From Phoebastria nigripes (taxonomy: Eukaryota > Chordata > Aves > Procellariiformes > Diomedeidae): a stretch of DNA of 64,000 nucleotides. Numbering within the stretch: position 1 is the first letter of the stretch; each line of letters opens with the position of its first letter. Where the stretch lies: assembly GCA_035582835.1 (NCBI GenBank), contig JAYKAV010002976.1, positions 193,639 through 257,638 of the forward strand. The letters are read 5' to 3'. The notes under the pieces were generated by a model. The model did not search any database, was not told the DNA's origin, and saw only the letters and a list, made by a program, of their open reading frames with translations. Position numbers and translations under genes: made by a program. This document shows, one piece after another, positions 15,001-50,300 of the stretch.

Positions 15001-15229
15001 GAGGATTATCTCCTGCTACGATCTTTAAAGATGTATCTAGCAGCAATACCGCGAGTCACACGTCGGCAGGTTTTCTCTTTAGCAGGTAAACTAGTTGGAA
15101 GAAAATAAAGTTCTAAACTACATTAATGAATACTCTACCACAAGAACCAATCAGCATGTCATCTGTTAGGATAATCATAATAACCAAATAAACAGCGTTC
15201 TTTGCAGAAGTTGACAATACACTGGATTA
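1..15229. other. Non-coding sequence with no recognised gene
   Basis: The segment is AT-rich and holds no reading frame I can assign to a known protein. Notable contents are two adjacent hairpins (6582-6629), an A-rich simple tract (about 9597-9640) and two poly-T/A runs of 9-11 bases (4983 and 13482). A series of candidate minus-strand exons (6944-13274) is discussed in the findings. If synteny with other vertebrates holds, this is the side on which the distal OLFM3 first exon would lie. Confidence 0.5.
9597..9640 (+). repeat. A-rich simple repeat (AAAG/AAAT)
   Basis: The tract consists of GAAA units followed by AAATAAAT and an A-run. It follows a GC-richer stretch (9410-9590) and could be the tail of a retroposed element, but no polyadenylation-type element upstream is recognisable. 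Confidence 0.7.
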
Positions 15230-15239
15230 GGGATAATCA

Positions 15240-15780
15240 GCAGTAATTATTCATCTGGACTTCAGAAAAGCCTTTTATTGTCTTTTGAATGTACTTTGTC
15301 CAAGGTTAAAACAGTCAGGAGGGGACAGATTATGATCTTTTGTGGAACAGAAAATGTTTAAGAGAAGAAAACCAAAAATATTAACAGCTGCAGCTCAATG
15401 TGGTAAAAAAAAAAAATCTATCATGACTTTAAGGAAATGTGTTGGAACTGGGGGAATTAATGTGCTTATTAAACTTCTGAAAGAAGACGGGAACAAAAAG
15501 GGTGATGAAACTGGTGAATGATAATCTTTTTTGTGTTAGGTCTGGAGAGGATGCTGAGATACTTCAGAAGAACCCAATAAAACTAGAAAATTATGCAACA
15601 CTGCCAAATGTTACCTAATCCATATTGGAAGTAATCAATGGAGTTACTTGGGAAATTGATGAACTGCCAATTAAGTGCAACAGTTCAGCAAAAAGCCTGA
15701 CTCTTGATGTCATTCTGGATGGTTCAATATGCACATCTGTTCAGTGGGCAGCTTTAAGCCTATCTCCGCAGAAACACAAA
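15240..15780 (+). mobile_element. Possible degraded LINE reverse-transcriptase remains
   Basis: Translated pieces on the + strand resemble conserved points of CR1/L2-type reverse transcriptase: LDFRKAF at about 15256 (cf. DFSKAFDTV), a segment near 15550 reading DAEILQ...LENYA (cf. DLEKLQ...LEKWA), and LDVILDG near 15705 (cf. LGVILD). The pieces are in different frames with stops, as expected for an old dead copy. The order and the LINE tail at 16583 on the same strand support the reading, but each match alone is weak. Confidence 0.3.
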
Positions 15781-16582
15781 CTCTGTTTCAAAGACTCAGA
15801 CACCTCCACTCACTATGCCCTTCATCATGCTGAGGTAATGCCTAACTGACCTCTCAGTCTCAAGACACCATATCAAGGGTGTCTTGCCACAGGGTCTGTG
15901 TCTTCAGAGAAATATATGTAATGGCCACCATCACACAATCCAAGCTATTATGAAGTTTACCTTCTAAAATACAGAAAATATGCTGAGCAAAACAGCTGCC
16001 ATTACAGAACTGTGACATGCAGGAGTGCTTCTGAAGCAGCACATCCCTGTACCACCACAAGCCCATACCAGCCTGAAATGTGGCACATACCAGCCATCTT
16101 TGCACTCTGGTTTTCACAGTAAGGAAACCCCAATGCCTGGCTGGAGCCAGTGTATTGCAGCAATTGCTTACTCCAGACAAGCAGGAGGCCAAGGCCCTAG
16201 AACACACCCCAGAGGGTAAGCACAGACACCACTACAAAAGCTGATCTATGAAACCTAATGCTGCTATTGGCTCCTTTGGAGTCAACAGAACAACAGAAAG
16301 TAGAGTCACCACTGGCTCTCAAAAGGTATCAACAGTGTTATGAGCTTTAACAAAAAAATGAGTTGTTTCATGGGTTTGACCATATTTGCAGTATCGAAAT
16401 GCATTGATGAAGGGTTTTTTCTATTAAGTAGCTGAAAGCAATTCCAGTTGTTGGAAGTAACAGTAAAGGTTATAATTTTCAAAAAAAGGTTTTTCAATGG
16501 GAAATTGCAGATTTGGATTGAACACCAGCATTTCTCAAATCTGCAATCTAATCATGACTTCCAGTAAGTATGTTTTCCACAC

Positions 16583-16703
16583 AAGACATAATTAAACTGT
16601 GGAACTCCATGCCAGTGGACGTTGTGCCTCCTAAAAGTACAGATGAGTTAAAAAGTTAATTGAGAAATTCACGGAAGAAAGCATCATGAAAGACCGTTGA
16701 ACA
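16583..16703 (+). mobile_element. LINE (CR1/L2-type) 3' fragment
   Basis: The stretch from CACAAGACATAATTAAAC through GTGGAACTCCATGCCAG to AATTCACGGAAGAAAG follows the order of a tail segment I know from reptile and bird LINEs: elements encoding a 'WNSLP' motif followed by a 'FKRxLDKFMEE'-like stretch. Here the translation gives LWNSMPVDVV. It is clearly old, with several indels. The exact subfamily cannot be fixed by eye. Confidence 0.55.
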
Positions 16704-18379
16704 CAAAGTTACAACTCTGGCCCAGTAAGTACCACAGTTTGCTGGAAGGTTACACCAAGAAAAGTATTACTATATGTTTGTTCTCTTCTTACACTCCTCT
16801 NTTAAGCACCCACTGCTGGCCATTGCTAGAGAAAGGAGCTAAATGGATCAAGGAGACTGATCCAGTGCAACATTTTTTTACTGGGATACTTTTTCTGGAA
16901 CTGAGCAAAAAAATCGTGTTTTCTTGTTCAGACATCGGCATCATCAACTATCAGTTCATATTTTGAAAGCAATCCGAGTTCACTGGAGAAAACGGCCCTT
17001 GTGTGTTATTTTGTCCCAGGAGTTTTGATACCAATTAGACAAAGTATGTGAAATAAGCCAAAGTGCATGCAAACAAGTGTGTGCATTCAACAGGTAAATA
17101 AAACTACAACATGTTTAGTATTTAATTGATTATCATTTTCATATTTAGGTCTTTTACTGCAATGTCTATATATACAGGGAAACTAACAAAACGCTTATTT
17201 TTCTGTACAGAACCTGTAAATAAGCAAACTCATATTCTTTCACTGTTTTCAAATGCATCTCTTCAGTGAATTAGGTTTTTTGAGTATTTGAAATATCTCA
17301 CAGCTCACCTTACTGTGTGACTCCCAGAAAACATTTCATATTTGGATGCACANAATTTCTCTCTATATTCTATTGCTGGAAGACTCCTTATAAGATTATC
17401 TAATAGCTCTCAATGTGTTTTTCAATTTCTTTTTAAAAATTTAATTTTCCATGTGTCTTCAATTAAACTACAGAGATTTATTGAAATAATTCTGAATGAA
17501 TTTGCCTGAATTTGGTGTACGAGCTCTGAGAATCTGAAAAACTGTTTGCAGGGTTTTAGTAACGTTAATAAATGCATTCATGATCACACACTCCTATAAA
17601 AATGCATCCCTTCAGTTTCACTACAGGTTTCCTTCATACAAACCACCAAAATTCCTGAAGAAAAATATAGTCTTTTGGAAGCAAATTCAGAAACAAAGTC
17701 CATAACTGCCTCTGGGAAAAATACAGCAGTCTATCTCTCTGCAAACATTTAAGCAAGTTCTCGCTAAAATAATTGCTGTTAGAAATCCTTGCTCAGCATT
17801 TCTTCTTTTTAAAATAATTCTAAAAAAGTAAAACTACCCCAATGGCACAATGATTTCTACACTCGTTTTTTTCTGGTGTTTTTTTTTCCCCACACACACT
17901 TGCTAAATTCATTAAAAAGATAAATTGCTACTGAACCTGGAGATCATTCTACAGCACTAGAGAACAGTAGATTTAACAGCAGATTAGAGCCAAAAGAAGC
18001 CTCAAAATGCTACATGAGCAACCCACAATTTGTCTTCTGTTCCCATCCAAACAGCAATGAAGATATACTGAGTCTGCCAGCCCTGGATGTAATGCAATAA
18101 CTCTCGGTATAAAAACTTGTAAACTAACAAGAACACTGAGAAATGTGAATCTTTACTGCTTCAATGTTCTTTTATGAAAAACAAATATCTTAATAACAAG
18201 TTGTGCAAATTATAAAGTCGCTGATGTTTGTAATTTATGCGAGATCAACAAGTCAAGGAAGATTCAGAAAGGTTTCTGGTGTTTTCATGGGCAGGCTGAC
18301 AGTTCTCCCCCTTCCCCATCCACTTGGACAAGTATAGTATCATATTTAGAAATAGACCTGAGCATGTTTTTACTAAAGC
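16704..18379. other. Non-coding sequence between LINE remains and OLFM3 promoter
   Basis: AT-rich sequence with no recognised gene, RNA or repeat. It includes a run of T/C (17863-17892) and nothing else I can support. Confidence 0.5.
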
Positions 18380-18385
18380 AGTGAT

Positions 18386-18413
18386 GGGGAGTGAGGGGTT
18401 ATTTGGGTTTGGG
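18386..18413 (+). promoter_or_regulatory. Predicted G-quadruplex upstream of OLFM3
   Basis: Four G-tracts (GGGG, GGGG, GGG, GGG) are separated by loops of 5, 6 and 3 bases, which meets the canonical G3+N1-7 pattern. A fifth GGG follows at 18423. The motif is on the coding strand about 380 bases before the ATG. Confidence 0.5.
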
Positions 18414-18472
18414 TTTGTGATTGGGCTTTTGCATTTCAGTTAGGAACACATACCACTCTGCAAGGACTGAAC

Positions 18473-18489
18473 TAATTAAGTGCTAATTG
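18473..18489 (+). promoter_or_regulatory. Paired homeodomain cores TAATTA and TAATTG
   Basis: Two ATTA-type homeodomain cores start 11 bases apart, i.e. one helical turn, in a segment otherwise without obvious repeats. This arrangement would allow two homeodomain proteins on the same DNA face. In AT-rich DNA such cores are common by chance, so function is uncertain. Confidence 0.25.
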
Positions 18490-18720
18490 ACTCTCTAGCA
18501 CCTATGAAAAGGTAATTCACCCATGCCATCTCCCACTGGAAACTGCCGTGATTATTAGCATAGAAAGGACTGCTTATTTAGTGGTCAGCATAAGATAGTC
18601 ATAAGTATTTTTTAGTATGAGCGGAAAGACAGAGGGCAAATAAGGATATGAGTGTTTTAAATGGATGATTAAATCTGGGTAGCTTGATCTGCTTTCGTGC
18701 TGTGGATGTTGTGTGCTGCA

Positions 18721-18735
18721 GTCACGCCTCTCACT
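18721..18735 (+). promoter_or_regulatory. Candidate Pax6 paired-domain site
   Basis: The stretch starts GTCACGC and continues CTCTCACT. It contains the TCACGC core of the Pax6 paired-domain consensus but departs from it at several flanking positions. It lies about 60 bases before the exon 1 ATG. Rodent optimedin has been reported as a Pax6 target with a site in the promoter of this isoform, which is the only reason to prefer this reading. Confidence 0.3.
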
Positions 18736-18771
18736 GGCAGCCTGCACTGGGATGATAATCAGTCACTATGA

Positions 18772-42074
<23,303 letters not shown>

Positions 42075-42290
42075 TTTTCTTTCCCTTCCCTTCCTCTCAC
42101 CTCCCTCCCTCAAAGCAGCGTCATTTGTGATAAACTCTAAAGCATCCACCTCTCTCAGTTCCTTTTAATTTACATTTCTTTTTTCATTAAGGAAAAGCAA
42201 CATTTTCTACCATATAATGCATTTCAAATATGGCTGAGCCTGTCAAAAATGACCTGCTGGAAATAAAAGCATCTTAACTCATGATTCTAC
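42075..42290 (+). other. OLFM3: OLFM3 proximal 3' UTR
   Basis: This is the sequence between the TAA and the likely first cleavage site. It begins with a C/T-rich stretch (42078-42115) and contains no further open frame of note. The extent is inferred from the AATAAA at 42262. Longer 3' UTRs using distal sites cannot be excluded, and I saw no other strong AATAAA within the next 500 bases. Confidence 0.6.
42262..42267 (+). terminator. OLFM3: Polyadenylation signal AATAAA of OLFM3
   Basis: A canonical AATAAA lies 188 bases after the stop codon and is followed within 30-50 bases by a GT-rich stretch (GGTCTGTT and TTGTCTTG) of the kind that serves as a downstream element. A 9-bp hairpin (42289-42310) sits where the cleavage and downstream elements are expected. 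Confidence 0.65.
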
Positions 42291-44261
42291 AAGGTCTGTT
42301 AAGACCTTGTCTTGAAAAGCACTAAAGAGGATTTAAGTGGCTAAAGACAGTTTTAAAAAGATTATGATCTGCCTTATTTTAGAGTCAGAGACTAATGGTG
42401 ACTTATATGCATGAATGTCTTTTTTTACCTCATTTTTGTTTTTAATCTATTGCTCAACTTCAGGAAATATTTTGGTAGTGTCAGACATATTGCACATTGT
42501 ATTTTTTTATTTATTCCAAAAGAAGGATTTAGGAATTTAATTTACTTGGACATGGAGTATGATTCATGGCAACATCACCCAAATTCAGATGTGGTGCTGT
42601 ACAGTATGTTTTTAAATCTCTTGCAAACATTTTATCGACAGTATGTATTTCTACCATTGTAACCACCATTGTGCAATTGTATCTCTTCACTTATGTGAAA
42701 GTAAACTAAGTACTATTTTTTATAAAATATATTGAAGCTTAATTGCAGTTCTGGCTATGGGTCAATTGAAAGTGGTAAAAATCTTAGAAAAGGTTGTTAT
42801 TTCTGAGAAAGACCAATAGTTTCTCAGGTGCATGATCCCTATTCTTAGCTTTGCTTGGTAGACCCCTTCTTATTCACCATTGGTGCTTACTGGCAAGTTT
42901 GCAACTTTGAAGCCTCACACCAGTCCCACCTTTACAATTGTTTGCCCTGCCCAATTTTTATCTCATGCTGCTGGCTTCTCTCTCTCTCAATCTCTTTTTC
43001 TCCTGCTCTCTTTCCTTCCACCATTTTATTTCCCTTCTTTATGCTTACTCCCTGATCTGGGCTTTACAAGAGAGAATCTGGAAGCGGGCTGCTGCCCATG
43101 CCTCCAGCCTGAGTGTGTGAGGGCGTCCCGTATTTGCGCTGTTCTGGAGCAGTGAGGAGTGATGTTAGAAGTCAAGTTGCCTTCCTTAATCTGCCTGTCA
43201 TAATAGAAGAACATTTATCTGTTGACAAAGCTCTTCTCTGGGATGACAGTAATCAGGGAGAAAATACAAAGGAAAAGGTTCAAAGCCTAAATGATCAGTG
43301 TGGCACCTGCTAGCCACCATATTGCTTGCCCTTGCTAGAAAACAGCCACAACACTGAGGCCAAGCTGTTGCAAAGAGGTTTGGGGTTTGCTAGCAGTAGT
43401 TTCTTTACTTATGGTCAAAACTGATGCCTTTAAGAAACAAATATTTCTGAAAGCTATGTGGCTTGCTACACTATCCCATTAGAAATTTGCGGGGGTGTGG
43501 GTGGTATTTTATTGAGAAAAAGGAGTGAGGTGCTATTTATCTATTTTGGCATAAATGGAAAGAAACTAACATTAAGAACTAGTATATAAGACTTTTTATT
43601 AAGCTGGGCTATCACATAATGCAAAAAGACAAGCATCTGAAAAATTGTGTGAAAGCTGTGTTCCTCACAAAATCTGAGATTCTTCTCTTCAAGCCCTTTG
43701 AAATTGGGCTCATAGAAAGCAAGAACATTTATGAAAATGTCCCTCTTTAAGAACAAGAAAAAAATTAAATGCCCTGACATTTTGCCAGATCTATTTTGAA
43801 GACATTTGATTTGCTGATTCTTCCAACATACCAGCTGAGACCACCTTAAGTCTCATGAATGTTTTCATTATTACAAATATCTGTCTATATACATTTACAA
43901 GTCTGTTTTACAATATAAGCCCACATGAAGCTGAACAACAAATTGCCTTATTTTTCATACTGGTTGCAAAACAGAAAACTACTAATTAGATTTCAAGAAC
44001 TGATAAAGGGGAAAAAACCAACAAACTACATTACAACATGACCAGAGAAAAGTTACTCTCGTGCCTCCATTTCCTCCCTCCTGCCTAGCTGAAATGATAG
44101 CTGTTATCCCTTACAATCAGTTACNCAGGATTTGGAGACACCAAGTTCAGCTAAACAGACAAATTAAACCACTTCACTCGTGTAACCAGCTTTCCTGTAT
44201 TGACAATGAAACCTCCTCTGTGACACGTGAAAGTGTATACGACTGCTCATTAAAAAAGGTA

Positions 44262-44310
44262 TTTTATGTCATATAGGAATGTTTTTTATGTCATATAGGA
44301 ATGTTTTATG
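44262..44310 (+). repeat. 22-bp tandem duplication
   Basis: Two consecutive copies of a 22-base unit beginning TTTTATGTCATATAGG, followed by the first seven bases of a third copy. The near-identity of the copies suggests a recent slippage or duplication event. Confidence 0.85.
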
Positions 44311-47300
44311 AAAACGAAGTATGTTCAGATTTTTATCAAAAGCCCTAAAACAAACCCTAACCTTTACCCCACACAGAGTAACTTCAACAAAATAGAACTT
44401 TTTCACAAATACAGCATTCTTAAAAACATTAGTCATTAGATTGAGATATTAAACTTCTTTCTACTGTATCATCATAAACTAGACTAACAGTCATGACATG
44501 AGGCTCACTTCATCAGAAAAAATGGTTACTACCATATTTCTTTATAAGAATTTCATACTGTGTAATTAGCATGCATACATTAGTACAACTTGATAACAGT
44601 TCTTACAGTAAGGTTAATCTCCCCTGATTTCAATGCCATTTAAAGGGTAACAGGCTCCTATTAGTCAAAGGAAAGAAAGAGAGAGATGCTACTACAGGGT
44701 GCTAGAGATGGGTAGATAAGAGGGGTAGGAAAGGTACCTTTGAAGGGTCACTCGTCTTCCTGATGAAGCTACTGTGCTACAGCATAGAAGTCATACCTAG
44801 ATAAATCCTGCCCTTTTAAATTAGTAACAATGGGTTGGATTCCAGTACCCTTAAACATGAAATAACAGCTTGNACAGCATCAATACAACAAAACATGGTG
44901 AGACATTACCAAGTAAGTAGCACTGCTTCCTGCTAATGAGCGTTCATTTTTCTGTGAATCAGCGTTGATCACCTGTCTTTTCCAAATTAGAAATTCCAAA
45001 GTCATATTCCCAAAAGGCTGAAAACACCATGCCTCAATATAAGCAAATTTGTGTTACAAGCTTTACCTTCGTAATTGAGCAGCACAAGCAGAAAATCTTC
45101 ATAATATAGCAGCAACCTACATATCAGCAAGTAAAGTTTTATTTTTATAGTTGAAGCATAGGCTGTTTGTTACGAGGAAGTACTGATACTATAGGGGGAA
45201 AAAACATTATCTCCTTAAACATGAGAAAATTAATTGTAGAGCCTATTTTAGTATCTTAGTGACCTCCTGCTTCAAGGGATAAACATGTAAAAGGACCACG
45301 TCATTCCTGCACCCAAAAGAGAATTCTTAAATTTCACAAAGCTGTGCTGCCGGAAGAGGAGGATGCGCACAACCATAAACCTAGCACAGGAACACAAGTC
45401 TGCCAATCCACCAGGCACGCCTCTCCAGAGGGAGCCTAAGGAACATGACCGATGCACACTGCAAAGCCCACAGCTTTCTCCCTGGAACGGGCTAACCATT
45501 CCCCATGACAAAATGGATAGAACAAACCTCCCCAGAGAAAGCTTCCTGAACAGTAATAATCTTTTATAGTCCCTTCTGGCAATTTTTTCCAATGAGTAAC
45601 TACCAAATCTATTGTTATGCACATAGGCTGTTCAGCCTGCCCTATCTGTCACAGTGTGCTAAGCAGACCACTGGCAGAGTGACTCTGTGGAGCCTACTCG
45701 GCATGGTAGTCACTGCGAGCAAAAGGTGGTATTCAATTTGAAAAATTAAAAGAAAATAGTTGAATGAGAGAGTGATAACAATGGTTTAATCACAGATTGC
45801 TTATATCTAAGAAAATTCATTTCCAGACAAGCTNAGGAGCACAAGCTGTCACTCAGCTCAGCAGGCTGGATCCATAGCAAAAGAAGACAAAATCTTTGTT
45901 TCAAACCACAGCCTGGATAAATCTGTTACCTGGTAATTTCTCATAATAAACAATTGCTTAGAAAACACTAGAGTAGAGATGAACAAACCATTCACAGCAA
46001 ATTATTAATCTGGCAAATTTTATCCTTTTCCAGTTCAAGAATTGCCAGGGAACAGTCTTGATTCGTACTGATTTTTATGCTAGTCAAAATGTTTTTGGAA
46101 ATCATTTGGGTGGGCATGTATGTTCCTATAAATCATCCAAGCATTCCCTGCTGTGAATCTTACTCTTCATCCCCGGCATTCTGGAAGCAATGCTGAGCAT
46201 TTGGGCATCTTTTCCACAAGATGCCAATGAGATCTGCAGCTGCAGAGCTTTGGGACAGAGCTGTGTCTCAGCCCGTCGTGCTGCACTAATTCCGAGGAGA
46301 CCNACTCCTGCTCTGTGACATCCTGTAACAAATGCATCCCACCAGAAGCTCACACTCAAAAGGACTCAAGCATGCAAAGACTAACTTCCACACATTATAG
46401 AGCCAAGTCCTGAAACTCACCTCCCCACCAAGAATAGAGACCGTCTTATTGCCAAAACAAAAAGCAAAGCTCATTTACTAAGCTGAGCTTTCCTCAGTAA
46501 TTCTCCTGCACATGACCATATACATGGCACATCAATATGCAAGCAAATAAATTAACTATAAAGTAATCCTAGAATTATAGAGTAATAAGGTTATTTCTCT
46601 CACAGAAAACAGACCATTTAGGTTATGCAAAGATCACTATTACTGGGCTTTCTACATTCAGCTACTGGGAAACTGAGGAGACACAGAGTTACCCAGCACC
46701 AAGTTGTGGAGACTATACAAAAGTATGCAGTATGGCTTTTGCTGGGCTCTAGAAAACAGATGTACTACATTGATGCGATAGCTATGACCACAGATTCACA
46801 AAACTGAGATATGCAGGGGTTTTCTCCAAACTGCAAACAGATCATCCACCTGATTATTTTGGTATTATGATTAATTACCACTCTTATAATCTGTGAACTC
46901 CTGTGGACTTTCAGTTGCTGTCAATCAGTGTGTTTAGTAAGCATTTGAAGACAACTTCTAGCCTTCCACATCTCTCTTTTTCCTCAGAGGCCTCTCACAT
47001 AAGTAGCACACATTGTGTCAGACACGCTGCAAGGGTGATGAACACAAGGGACACATCCTTTCTGCAGCTCTCATTCAAGTCAGCAGGGTTTATTCATAAA
47101 TGTAGAGATTGGCCCCAGATATCAAAACTCTGTATTTCCTCTGAAACCACCACATGGAGGAAATCCTCACTCTCAAAACACAAATCATGTTTATTGATTT
47201 TATATCAACAGGAGTTGCACAAGCTTCTCATAAAAGTGTTCAGCCTCTTAAAAACTAAGGTATTTGTCCCTATCTCTGAAATGGTGAAAGGGAAGAAATT

Positions 47301-50300
47301 GCATGTTGGTAACCAATAGACGCTGCTCCCTTCTGTAGATGCATAGGCCTGACTCCAAACTGGGCTGCTGAAGTAAGTGCAGTCAATCTGCAGCCATTCA
47401 TTCCCAATCTAAGGCAATGTGATCTGGTGTACATAGACAAGAACTCTTCTACTCCAAACACCTGTTGGCTTTGAGTCTCACTGCTTTGAGTTTCTGTGAG
47501 AATAAGGAAAATGGTGCAAATAGGTGTCAACTGCTATACACGCTTTATGTAAAGTTACACATTAAGTTAGTTTGAAAGGTGACAGCATGAAATACATATG
47601 GAGAGGAAAATACTTATACAGCAAAGGTGCTGTTTTAAAGTAATCTGAAAGAAATGTACCATATTGTATTACTGAATTGTGTTATTCCTTTGATTTTCTT
47701 AAGCTTCCTGAAGTCATTCCCTTAGTTTACCTCACACAGTATCAGCCACATGTACAAACCACTCCAGATTATTTTTCTTCACATTTTCTCTTCTTTTGTT
47801 TGTTCTAATCTTCTTGATCTTCACCTAAACCTGCCCCAACCCCTCTCATCTTGCAATGTGAATTTTAATGAAGGGCTGTTCAGACAGAACTCAAACTGCA
47901 CAGAAGATTTATAGCACAGCAAGCTTCATCTGGAGAAGGCCTAAATCTATTTTCCCAGTTATGTAAAATTTAGCTCTAGTGTGCCCATAAAACTGCCTAC
48001 AAGCACTACTGATTGTATATCATGGGTTGCTCTACAGAAATAATTTAAAAAGGATTCAAGATAACTTTCTTCCCTTTTATTTATTTATTTTTAAGGAAAT
48101 ATTTTGTTTCATATCTGCAATGGTAAGAAATTAAATTAGAATCATCTTTGTCCAGAGCAGGTTTAGACATCCATTTCTCCCTTCTGGATCACACCCTCAA
48201 GGTGATCAGCAACACTTTCATCTCCAGGAAATCAGGCGTCGCAGTAATTGAGTGTGCATCCTGTCAAAGGTGCTTATGCCTTTTGAGTTAAGCTCCAAGT
48301 CTGTGTCACACCATGCAGACGGGCCATTTATTTAGGCTTCCCTCATCTGGGTAGACTGGGCTTACTGTCACCTTGAAGGACATTACAGATTAATGGTTGC
48401 TCAGGACCATCACTGTCAGNGTAGAGAGACACTTTCGGAGTAAAGTACACAGGAGAACTGCTTTAACTCATTACTACAGCTCTAACAGTAGCTCATTCCT
48501 GGAGAAAGAGCACACACCACCTGACATTTCTGTAGCAGCCACCTCCTTAGAACTGCAAGGGAATTTACAGACACTAATTAACACAGTTTCCCACTCTGTC
48601 AGGAAAGAAAGGAAATGTTTACAAAACCTCATTCTTCAGGTTGAGCAGTTTGGACAGAGAACAGCTCAGCTTAAGGCTAACAGGGATTCTTTGGCTCACC
48701 AGGAGTTGATGTTAGATTTCCAGTATCTCAAGTTAGTGTATCATTCATTAGCTCTCCTGTAGAAGCAAATATCTGTGCCCAAAAGTTCAGTTCCCACACT
48801 CTTACGCTGATTCTTTAAAGGCTTCTCCTATTTTGTTTTCAGCCTAGTAAGGAGGTCTTTGTTCATCGGCAAGGTGTTATTTTTAACTCAAGAGTTTCAG
48901 TCTCAGTGGCATGTATTGCAGAGGTGGCTGGTTAACTCATCATCATGGCATGCCTGTCATGGATAACTGCCTCCAATGATTTCTGAGGAAAAAATGTCAC
49001 TTCTATAAGGAGTTACTTTGTTTCCCTCAATGGAGAAAGAAGCCAAAGGGTGCTGTATGGGACTACTTTTATGCTGCCCATATTTTGCATACCTGCAAAG
49101 GTCTATCTTTCCTACAGACTGAGTTACAGTGACTCCAATACTGCTAGACTTTACTAGCTTCCCTTGGTCATGAAGAGGATTAGCCACAGTGCAGAGCATT
49201 TTATCCAACCCAAGATGCTGCCACAGCTGGGCAGTGTAAGGGATAGGGTATAACCTCACACACAGCCCTTAGCAGAGCTCTGCACTCACCCACAGTGCTG
49301 CACATACACGTTCAGAAAGAACAGTGGGTACCTACCTGAACATATTTTAGGCTCTTACATCTCTGGACTAGCTCTCTTCACTTCAGAGCACAAAACTCAT
49401 CAAAGTATATACAAAAGCAATTCTGTTCACCAGGCCAAATGAGGGAGGAAAACATGACAATTTTTATATGCTTTTACACTGATTTGAGAGCTGAAGTAGG
49501 ACTTGGGAGATTCACCGGCCTCATCCTGGCCCTATGCCCAGGAATGAATTTCACTCTGAAAGACTAAACTGCACTCTTACGGCAAATGGTAATATGCTGT
49601 TAGTCTAATAGTATGGCAATGTCATGATACAGAACAGAAAAATGACACCGTATACAGCAAAGCCCCTAATCTGAAAGACAATAAACACTGTAAAATATAA
49701 CATATTAAAATAAAATTATCCCCATGGACTGTTTCACAATACATCCTCTAGCTTAATAGCAGGATATACTAAATAAATACCAAGTCAGTTGATTTTATTA
49801 GTATTTACTAAATGTCAATATGCATGACATATGCCTAGATAATTATGGAATTGGATATTTATGTACCGTATGAAAATGGATATTTATGTCATTCAACTGG
49901 CTCACAAAAAATCCAGAAAATCCTGTAATTATGAACACATGGAACACTGCTTATTTGCCATATTAAAACAGAGTAAGAAAACATATGGAAATAGAAATAT
50001 TTTACACCACAGTGTAAGATGATGCTTATATTAAAGATATAAATTAGAAATCAGTATATACAGTGCATCAAATATATCTGGATGAAAGAGCTACATAAAT
50101 TTCAGTTTTATGTTTTCCTTTCTAAGTTGCACTTAGAAAAAGCACAGAACTGATTTTACAGATAATATAGACATAGATGCAGATGTAAATACAGACACAC
50201 GACTGTACCTGAATTCTGCATGGTATTTACAACCATGCCTGGAGAGAATACAGCATCTCTGGGCAATCGCTTACACACTGACTGAAGCAATAACATCCAG

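Noticed and set aside
46130..46350. Minus-strand segment open in two frames with good acceptor and GTAAGA donor
   Set aside because: Being open in two frames argues against real coding constraint, and the phases do not fit the neighbouring candidates.
48397..48762. 121-codon + strand frame with coiled-coil-like C-terminal half
   Set aside because: It has no ATG start before its last 20 codons, no recognisable family and no clear splice sites.
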